Assembly (NCBI GenBank): GCA_003105305.1
Contig: PQAQ01000254.1
Location: 1-5,169 of the forward strand
Source: Candidatus Methylomirabilota bacterium
Lineage (GTDB): Bacteria; Methylomirabilota; Methylomirabilia; Methylomirabilales; Methylomirabilaceae
Direction: 5' to 3'
Length of the DNA: 5,169 bases
The notes under the pieces are model-generated. The model saw only the letters and a list, made by a program, of their open reading frames with translations, searched no databases and was not told the origin of the DNA. How positions within the stretch are numbered: the first letter of the stretch is position 1; every line of letters begins with the position of its first letter. Below, one piece after another: positions 1-3,640 of the stretch. Made by a program: the position numbers and the translations under genes.

Positions 1-330
1 TCCATCAGCGCCGCCCTCTTCCTCCATCGCCTGTTCCATCATTTCGTCAAAGTCCTCGCCGACATCTTCGCCCATCTCTTTGCCCATCCGCTTGGCCCAA
101 CGCGCCACACTCTTCGGATCGTTTTCATCCAGGTCGCCGAAATTGCTGAGGTCGGCCATCCGCTCAAAGCGGCTTTCCTCAGACTTGACCACCGCAAAGC
201 GCGAGAACAGCCGCGTCAACTCCCGCCCCCCGCAGCGCGGGCAGACAGGCGGATCTGGGTTGTTGATATTCCGGACCAGCAGGCTCACCCGCTTCCTGCA
301 ACCGCCACACGCATATTCATAAATCGGCAT
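1..330 (-). CDS. FmdB-family zinc-ribbon protein, 3' end outside window
   Basis: The reverse strand opens with ATG (complement of 328-330) and reads without a stop for 110 codons to the window edge, so the C-terminus is missing. The protein starts MPIYEYACGGC, the hallmark of FmdB/CxxC_CxxC_SSSS putative regulatory proteins, and has two cysteine pairs (C8/C11 and C30/C33) that should hold one zinc. After residue 50 it becomes highly charged: a DENDPKSVARW stretch near 68-78, then a tail rich in Glu, Asp and Met. This longer form of the family extends well beyond the ribbon. A GAGGTG ribosome-binding site lies just upstream (complement of 335-340). The family is named after a formamidase regulator, but its molecular role is not settled; zinc binding is inferred from the cysteines. 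It is transcribed away from everything else in the window, so the neighbours say nothing about its job. Confidence 0.88.
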   Translation of the reverse strand, partial: MPIYEYACGGCRKRVSLLVRNINNPDPPVCPRCGGRELTRLFSRFAVVKSEESRFERMADLSNFGDLDENDPKSVARWAKRMGKEMGEDVGEDFDEMMEQAMEEEGGADG

Positions 331-393
331 GGCCCACCTCGTTTCTGCTGCGATCCATCAATCTTCAGGACTTGCCACCATCCGCTGTAAGCA

Positions 394-420
394 GTTATCA
401 AATCCCCCCACCTCTGTCAA
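394..420 (-). promoter_or_regulatory. Candidate sigma70 promoter for the FmdB-family gene
   Basis: On the reverse strand TTGACA (complement of 415-420) is followed after 15 bases by GATAAC (complement of 394-399). The -35 box is perfect and the -10 box matches 4 of 6. The spacing is shorter than the usual 17, so the -10 assignment is weak. It lies about 65 bases upstream of the FmdB start codon, on the right strand. Confidence 0.35.
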
Positions 421-444
421 GACCCGCCAGTGCCTGGGATCACC

Positions 445-521
445 GTCATTGCAAGCATCGCGAAGCAATCTCACTGTTTTGCACCGAAATTGCCGCACAC
501 CCTTCGAGTGTTCGCAATGAC
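445..521. repeat. Imperfect palindromic repeat with GTCATTGC ends (REP/MITE-like relic)
   Basis: The element begins GTCATTGC (445-452) and ends GCAATGAC (514-521), a perfect terminal inverted repeat. The arms are longer than the ends. Reading inward, the left arm (445-472) is GTCATTGC, AAGCATCG, CGAAGCAATCTC. The right arm, read on the other strand (521 back to 486), follows the same plan: GTCATTGC, GAACACT, CGAAG, an extra 8 bases, then GCAATTTC. Repeats with GTCATTGC and CGAAGCAATCTC are widespread in intergenic DNA of environmental bacteria; that comparison is from memory. Only one copy lies in this window, so dispersal cannot be shown here. It codes for nothing. Confidence 0.6.
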
Positions 522-575
522 AGACAAATGAGCGGGCTGTGCTGTCTATCTTTGTTCCTGGAGCCATAGCAAACC

Positions 576-604
576 TTGACAACTTCTTGCAAAGGCGGGA
601 CAAT
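576..604 (+). promoter_or_regulatory. Sigma70-like promoter of the repeat/nuclease-like gene (copy 1 of a duplicated element)
   Basis: TTGACA (576-581) is followed by exactly 17 bases and GACAAT (599-604), matching 6/6 and 4/6 of the sigma70 consensus. A self-complementary stretch, GCGGG (595-599) and CCCGC (606-610) with a 6-base loop, straddles the -10 box and could serve as an operator or as the start of a structured leader. The same block occurs upstream of the gene at 2432. The predicted transcript start is about 60 bases before the ATG at 674. Confidence 0.55.
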
Positions 605-613
605 CCCCGCGCG

Positions 614-637
614 TCTTAGATGGTTCACGAACTAAGA
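614..637 (+). promoter_or_regulatory. Stem-loop in the leader of the 674-1501 gene
   Basis: TCTTAG (614-619) and CTAAGA (632-637) form a perfect 6-base-pair stem with a 12-base loop, right after the predicted transcription start. With the GC hairpin at 595-610 it makes two adjacent hairpins ahead of the start codon. No function is known and the stem is not preserved in the second copy of the element. Confidence 0.3.
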
Positions 638-673
638 TAGCCAGACTACCCTAATTGCAGTTCTGGGTGAGAT

Positions 674-1501
674 ATGTATACCGATGACAACATTCTGCAA
701 GAGTTGAGAAGAGTTGCCGCAAAGCTCGGCCAAAAATCTGTTCCTCAATCCGAATTCCGGAGACATTCGAAAGTCAACCTGGGTACAGTATCGGCTCGTT
801 TTGGTTCATGGAATGCCGCCATCGAAGCCGCTGGTCTCATTCCAATATCGCCGGGACCTCAAATTGAACAAGTAAGACGAATCGACGACGAAGAACTCTT
901 ACGGGATCTGATGCGACTGTACAGAGAGTATGGCAAGCCTCCGACGATAGCGACTATCAGTGCAAAGGGAAGGTTCAGCCCATGGAGCTACAGATCACGA
1001 TGGGGGAATCACGTTAAGGCATTCGCAATTGCAAAGAAAAAGTTTGCAGGCGATCCTCCTGTTCCATCAGAGGAGCAGCCCGTAACCGCTCAGTCGAGGG
1101 CCGATGTGAAGGCGATCCGAGTCGTTCCCGAGACGATTAAGCCAGTCGGCCCCAAGAAGAAACGTACCATCTTTGGAGAACCGATAGATTTTCGGGGACT
1201 CCGCTTTGCTCCTGTCAATGAGCAGGGCGTCGTTTACCTGTTTGGGATGATCAGCCACGAGTTAGGATACTTGATTGAATCAGTCCGGACATCCTTTCCC
1301 GATTGTGAAGGAAAGCGCTGTTCCGATAAACAGAATAATCAATGGGAGCATATCACCATTGAGTTCGAGTACAGGAGTTCCCATTTCAAGGACCATGGGC
1401 ACGACCCCAACCAATGTGACGTTGTGGTCTGCTGGATACATGACTGGGACGATTGTCCTGTGGAAGTCCTCGAACTCAGAGATGCAATTCGGTATCTGTA
1501 A
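674..1501 (+). CDS. Homing-endonuclease-associated repeat protein with nuclease-like C-terminal domain
   Basis: The 275-residue product has two related N-terminal units. Residues 6-55 end in the signature FGSWNAAIEAAGL (43-55); residues 70-124 end in the looser RWGNHVKAF (109-117). These are homing-endonuclease-associated repeats, small helical DNA-binding units usually found beside HNH nucleases. A Lys/Pro-rich linker (about 125-170) leads to a C-terminal domain with FPD (208-210), IEFEYRSSHF (229-238), HGH (241-243), CDVVVCW (248-254) and LEL (266-268). I see no HNH motif. The acidic residues D210, E230 and E232 could be a PD-(D/E)XK-like centre of the D...ExE kind, but this is inference. 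A DNA-binding, possibly DNA-cleaving protein of mobile-element origin is likely. The start has a weak GGTGAG site close to the ATG. Third positions are more A/T-rich than in the flanking genes, which suggests acquisition. Confidence 0.82.
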   Translation: MYTDDNILQELRRVAAKLGQKSVPQSEFRRHSKVNLGTVSARFGSWNAAIEAAGLIPISPGPQIEQVRRIDDEELLRDLMRLYREYGKPPTIATISAKGRFSPWSYRSRWGNHVKAFAIAKKKFAGDPPVPSEEQPVTAQSRADVKAIRVVPETIKPVGPKKKRTIFGEPIDFRGLRFAPVNEQGVVYLFGMISHELGYLIESVRTSFPDCEGKRCSDKQNNQWEHITIEFEYRSSHFKDHGHDPNQCDVVVCWIHDWDDCPVEVLELRDAIRYL

Positions 1502-1574
1502 TTGCTGACCAGCGCGTGCATGCAGGTGGTCTTCAGCCTTTGGCTTCCGGCCACTGGCGAGGGGGCCGCTGGAC

Positions 1575-1594
1575 GGCGCTGGCGCGCCATTTTT
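1575..1594 (+). terminator. Intrinsic terminator-like hairpin
   Basis: GGCGC (1575-1579), loop TGGC, and GCGCC (1584-1588) form an all-GC 5-base-pair hairpin. A single A and five T residues (1590-1594) follow. It lies about 75 bases after the stop codon of the 674-1501 gene and would end that transcript before the hicAB promoter region. The stem is short, so efficiency is uncertain. Confidence 0.45.
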
Positions 1595-1621
1595 GAAAGA
1601 ATAAAATTGGACTTTGATAAT
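1593..1621 (+). promoter_or_regulatory. Candidate sigma70 promoter for hicAB
   Basis: TTGAAA (1593-1598) and GATAAT (1616-1621) are separated by exactly 17 bases, each matching the sigma70 consensus at 5 of 6 positions. It begins at the T-run of the preceding terminator-like hairpin and overlaps the start of the dehalogenase remnant. The only intact genes downstream are hicA and hicB, about 165 bases on, which gives a long leader through the remnant. Confidence 0.5.
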
Positions 1622-1798
1622 TTCGAGGTCCTGACTTTTGATCGCTACGGCACGTTGATCGATTGGAAGGTCGGAATCCGAGAGACGCTGCGGCCCGTGC
1701 TGGCTCGTCATCACATCGACATGCCGGCCCACCACGCCCTTGAACTCTACGCCGAATGAGAGTCTGAGGCCGAGCACGGAGAATCGGATCGCACATGA
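1607..1798 (+). pseudogene. N-terminal remnant of type II haloacid dehalogenase (HAD superfamily)
   Basis: From a TTG at 1607 the frame reads LDFDNFEVLTFDRYGTLIDW and on to ELYAE, then TGA (1757-1759). This is the N-terminal start of (S)-2-haloacid dehalogenase-type HAD hydrolases, with the nucleophile Asp in the FDxYGT motif. Intact relatives usually have FDCYGTLIDW; here the residue after the nucleophile is Arg. Past the TGA the same frame continues ESEAEHG, which still resembles the family's acidic helix, and stops at TGA 1796-1798. About 60 codons remain of a protein normally near 220 residues; all later catalytic motifs and the cap domain are gone. The second stop overlaps the hicA start (ATGA at 1795-1798), so insertion or deletion at the hicAB border probably removed the rest. 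No good ribosome-binding site is visible, and it is not expected to be functional. Confidence 0.72.
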
Positions 1799-2049
1799 GA
1801 CCACAGCAGCTACTGAAACGAATTTCAACTTTCCGGCAAAACGTTCGGTTCAGCGATGCGCTCACACTCGCTCGATCCCTCGGGTTTCAGCTCGATCACA
1901 CAGAAGGAAGCCACCACATCTTGCGACACCCGAGCGTCCCCGAACTCCTGAACTTGCAAGAGGTTCGTGGTCAGGCAAAGCCATACCAACTTAAACAGTT
2001 ACTGCACCTGATCGAGAGGTATAATCTGACATTGGGAGAACACGAATGA
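1795..2049 (+). CDS. hicA: HicA-family mRNA interferase toxin
   Basis: The 84-residue product has the HicA (YcfA-like) pattern: an N-terminal helix region with NVRFSDALTLARSLGF (16-31), the catalytic-type GSHH at 38-41, HPSVPELLNLQEVRGQAKPYQ (45-65) and a C-terminal helix LLHLIERYNL. HicA toxins fold like a double-stranded-RNA-binding domain and use the conserved His to cut mRNA. Length is at the upper end of the usual range and nothing looks broken. The ATG at 1795 fits the usual N-terminus of this subgroup. Its ribosome-binding site is poor: GGAG at 1778-1781 is 13 bases away, which would keep toxin translation low. The gene overlaps hicB by ATGA, so the two are co-transcribed and probably translationally coupled. 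A promoter inside the upstream dehalogenase remnant is the best source of transcription. Confidence 0.87.
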   Translation: MRPQQLLKRISTFRQNVRFSDALTLARSLGFQLDHTEGSHHILRHPSVPELLNLQEVRGQAKPYQLKQLLHLIERYNLTLGEHE

Positions 2050-2264
2050 AGGATTACCATATCAACATCTTCTACAGCGATGAAGACGGCGGCTACATCG
2101 CTGATATCCCGGACTTGAAGTTCTGCTCCGCGTTCGGCGAAACCCCAGGCGAAGCCCTGGCAGAGGTCCTAAAAGCGAAGGCGGCTTGGCTCCAGGCTGC
2201 ACGAGCAGCCAAAAAGCCGATCCCCAAGCCGTCCTTTCGACCGGCGATTTACCAGGTGGCGTAA
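2046..2264 (+). CDS. hicB: HicB-family antitoxin, short form
   Basis: The 72-residue product starts MKDYHINIFYSDEDGGYIADIPDL, the HicB N-terminal domain, followed by CSAFGETPGEALAEVLKAKAAW (27-48) and a Pro-rich tail ending FRPAIYQVA. HicB neutralises HicA by binding and covering the toxin's active site. The usual C-terminal ribbon-helix-helix or helix-turn-helix DNA-binding domain of longer HicB proteins is absent: the protein ends just after the HicB fold. If so, it may not repress its own promoter in the standard way. The start overlaps the hicA stop (ATGA at 2046-2049), and GGGAG at 2034-2038 sits 7 bases upstream, a much better ribosome-binding site than hicA has. That would favour antitoxin excess. 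Confidence 0.88.
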   Translation: MKDYHINIFYSDEDGGYIADIPDLKFCSAFGETPGEALAEVLKAKAAWLQAARAAKKPIPKPSFRPAIYQVA

Positions 2265-2300
2265 CAGGACAGCGCCGGCCGACAGCGCGTCACGGCCACC

Positions 2301-2329
2301 TTGACAACTCCGTGCAAAGGCGAGAGAAT
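2301..2329 (+). promoter_or_regulatory. Sigma70-like promoter of the small membrane/zinc-ribbon operon (copy 2 of a duplicated element)
   Basis: TTGACA (2301-2306), 17 bases, then GAGAAT (2324-2329), matching 6/6 and 4/6 of consensus. The block 2299-2330 is identical at 28 of 32 positions to 574-605, upstream of the 674-1501 gene. Here too the -10 region lies inside an inverted repeat: GGCGA (2319-2323) and TCGCC (2329-2333). It lies about 100 bases before the ATG at 2432. Confidence 0.55.
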
Positions 2330-2361
2330 CGCCCTGTTGCCTGGATGTATTACGAGTCGAG

Positions 2362-2401
2362 AGGGCTGAACCGGTCGAACGACCGTCAAGCGCACCGCCC
2401 T
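2362..2401 (+). promoter_or_regulatory. Nested inverted repeats in the leader of the 2432 gene
   Basis: An outer pair AGGGC (2362-2366) and GCCCT (2397-2401) encloses CGGTCG-AA-CGACCG (2372-2385), a perfect inverted repeat with 6-base arms. In RNA this could be a stem-loop just upstream of the ribosome-binding site at 2416-2422; in DNA the inner palindrome could be an operator. Neither role is proven. Confidence 0.35.
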
Positions 2402-2431
2402 ATACGCTGGAATTTAAGGAGGAATGCCCTG

Positions 2432-2773
2432 ATGGAAGCGCTCCGTTGGTTGATCCCGTTGTTAGCCCTTGTGGTGATCTTTGTGGTGGGCGGACGCGCC
2501 ATCTTGTCGTTGTCGTCAAGGCGCTCTGAAGAGCCCCTGCTCTGCACCACCTGCGGCGGTCAGACCGACATGCCTCAATCACAGATCAGAGGCTCACGCG
2601 TCATCGAGATCATCCTATGGTTAGCGTTTGTCATTCCCGGCCTGCTCTATAGCCTGTGGCGCCAATCGACTCGCCAGAAGGTCTGTCCCACATGCGGCAG
2701 CGCAACGCTGATCTTAGCGAACACACCGGAAGGACGCAGGCGCGCCGAACAGCTATCCAAGGGGAAGGGCTGA
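2432..2773 (+). CDS. Two-helix membrane protein with two CxxC pairs
   Basis: The 113-residue product has an N-terminal hydrophobic helix (about 6-25), a CTTCGG cysteine pair (C38/C41), a second membrane segment VIEIILWLAFVIPGLLYSLW (57-76), a second pair CPTCGS (C85/C88) and a basic C-terminus. The two pairs flank the second helix and could form one zinc ribbon held against the membrane. The helix and its flanks recall small zinc-ribbon membrane proteins with an IEIILWL...PGLIYSLWR motif; no function is established that I know of. The start is set by a strong TAAGGAGG site (2415-2422) 9 bases before the ATG. An in-frame ATG at 2345 would add 29 residues but has no such site and would run through the leader palindromes. 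Probably first gene of a three-gene unit. Confidence 0.8.
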   Translation: MEALRWLIPLLALVVIFVVGGRAILSLSSRRSEEPLLCTTCGGQTDMPQSQIRGSRVIEIILWLAFVIPGLLYSLWRQSTRQKVCPTCGSATLILANTPEGRRRAEQLSKGKG

Positions 2774-2850
2774 GCGGACGGGATCGTATTCACAGAAACA
2801 GCAAGAGAACGCCTGAAGTGTTTGGCTGATGTATCGTTAAGGAGTTGCAG

Positions 2851-3063
2851 ATGGCTATTCACTGCCCCCGGTGCAATCAGGAACGGGAGTTTCCAGCCAA
2901 AACGTCGTTCGTGCACAATTTCATATACTCTATCATGACCTCGGGACCCTTTGGCGAGATGCTCAAACCCATGCCCCTCTTCCGCCGATGTGAAAGTTGC
3001 GGACTCAAGTTTACGGATGCGGTAACAGCAGCCAAGAAACAGGGGGGCGGTGAACAGCGTTAA
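2851..3063 (+). CDS. Small protein with two CxxC pairs (predicted zinc ribbon)
   Basis: The 70-residue product has CPRC (C5/C8) at the N-terminus and CESC (C47/C50) after a 38-residue spacer containing several aromatic and Met residues, then a polar tail. The spacing suits a zinc ribbon. No membrane segment is evident. I do not recognise a named family. AAGGAG (2839-2844) lies 6 bases before the ATG, a good ribosome-binding site. The gene starts 77 bases after the two-helix membrane protein and overlaps the next gene by 14 bases, so it probably belongs with both. The shared cysteine-pair theme hints at related roles. Confidence 0.75.
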   Translation: MAIHCPRCNQEREFPAKTSFVHNFIYSIMTSGPFGEMLKPMPLFRRCESCGLKFTDAVTAAKKQGGGEQR

Positions 3064-3568
3064 GTGCTGCGATCCCGCCGCGCCGATCGACGGCGGGCAG
3101 ATTATCGCAGGACGTGAAGGCCGCAAGGCCGGATTCTGGATTCGACTGGCGGCATGGATCGCCGATCTCGTGTGTCTCTTTCTGGTCACGAGCATGCTCA
3201 CCTTTGCCGCGCTGACAACCATTTATCTTGGAGGTCAGTTGGGCGGCGAGGTCAATGAGTACGTGATCGCACTGGCGGGATATGCCAGCGCCGCCATCGT
3301 CCTGTTGAGCGGAGTGGTCTATTTTACTCTTTTTACCGGATCGTGCGGGCAGACGCCAGGGAAGATGCTCTACCGCCTGAAGGTCGTTCGAGTCGACGAT
3401 CAGGAGATGACCTATGGCATAGCCGTACTTCGCTCGTTCGGCTGGATGCTTTCACTGCTGCTATTCGGGTTTGGTTTTCTGATGATCCCATGTACCCGTC
3501 ACAAACGTGCCCTGCACGACATGCTGGCCGGCACGTTCGTGATCCACCTCCCACGCGCATCCTCATAG
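3050..3568 (+). CDS. RDD-family integral membrane protein
   Basis: The 172-residue product carries the RDD features: GFWIRLAAWIADLVCLF (28-44) with the Arg-x6-Asp pair R32/D39, GQTPGKMLYRLKVVRVD (100-116), R127 in the third region, and KRALHDMLAGTFVI (152-165). Three membrane segments are visible: about 33-60, 70-96 and 126-148. RDD proteins sit in the inner membrane; transport roles have been suggested for some members, but the substrate here is unknown. A Cys pair (C6/C7) sits in the cytoplasmic-looking N-terminus. Translation starts at GTG 3050 inside the end of the preceding gene (14-base overlap) with a G-rich AGGGGG stretch just upstream, pointing to coupling. Length is typical and nothing looks broken. 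Confidence 0.9.
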   Translation: MNSVKCCDPAAPIDGGQIIAGREGRKAGFWIRLAAWIADLVCLFLVTSMLTFAALTTIYLGGQLGGEVNEYVIALAGYASAAIVLLSGVVYFTLFTGSCGQTPGKMLYRLKVVRVDDQEMTYGIAVLRSFGWMLSLLLFGFGFLMIPCTRHKRALHDMLAGTFVIHLPRASS

Positions 3569-3579
3569 TGATGCAGTTT

Positions 3580-3614
3580 TAGCCTTGACAAGGGGCGGCG
3601 AGAGGGCTATTTTT
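3580..3614 (+). terminator. Weak terminator-like stem overlapping the ffh promoter
   Basis: TAGCCTT (3580-3586) can pair with AGGGCTA (3603-3609), including one G-U pair, leaving a 16-base loop, and five T residues (3610-3614) follow. It could slow or end transcripts arriving from the RDD gene. The large loop makes it a poor intrinsic terminator, and the arms coincide with parts of the -35 and -10 boxes. Confidence 0.25.
3585..3613 (+). promoter_or_regulatory. Sigma70-like promoter of ffh
   Basis: TTGACA (3585-3590), a 17-base G-rich spacer, then TATTTT (3608-3613), matching 6/6 and 4/6 of consensus. It starts 17 bases after the RDD stop codon and gives a leader of about 20 bases before the ffh start at 3641. 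It would drive ffh and rpsP independently of the upstream genes. Confidence 0.6.
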
Positions 3615-3640
3615 AAACGCTGCGAAGGGAGTCGTGTCAG

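Noticed and set aside
329..628. Several short open frames on both strands in the 331-673 gap
   Set aside because: They cross the palindromic repeat and promoters, have no ribosome-binding sites and no recognisable motifs.
560..660. A true cyclic-di-GMP-I riboswitch
   Set aside because: Only the 3' stem and GATAGCC resemble it; the conserved CAAACC and GACGCAAAGCC core is not present with proper spacing, and the second copy of the element lacks the 3' stem.
1502..1606. Possible coding extension of the dehalogenase upstream of 1607
   Set aside because: The frame is open back to the preceding stop, but the translation before residue LDFDNF has no family similarity and the segment contains a terminator-like hairpin.
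1280..1828. Long reverse-strand open frame of about 180 codons
   Set aside because: It lies opposite the nuclease-like gene and the dehalogenase remnant, whose plus-strand products match known families; the reverse translation shows no recognisable domain.
2186..2431. Upstream extension of the 2432 gene, including an in-frame ATG at 2345
   Set aside because: The extension overlaps the end of hicB, the promoter and the leader palindromes; the strong TAAGGAGG at 2415-2422 points to the ATG at 2432, which also begins a membrane helix directly.
2647..3222. Reverse-strand open frame of about 190 codons
   Set aside because: It covers three plus-strand genes that have good ribosome-binding sites and recognisable motifs; the product is low-complexity and unfamiliar.
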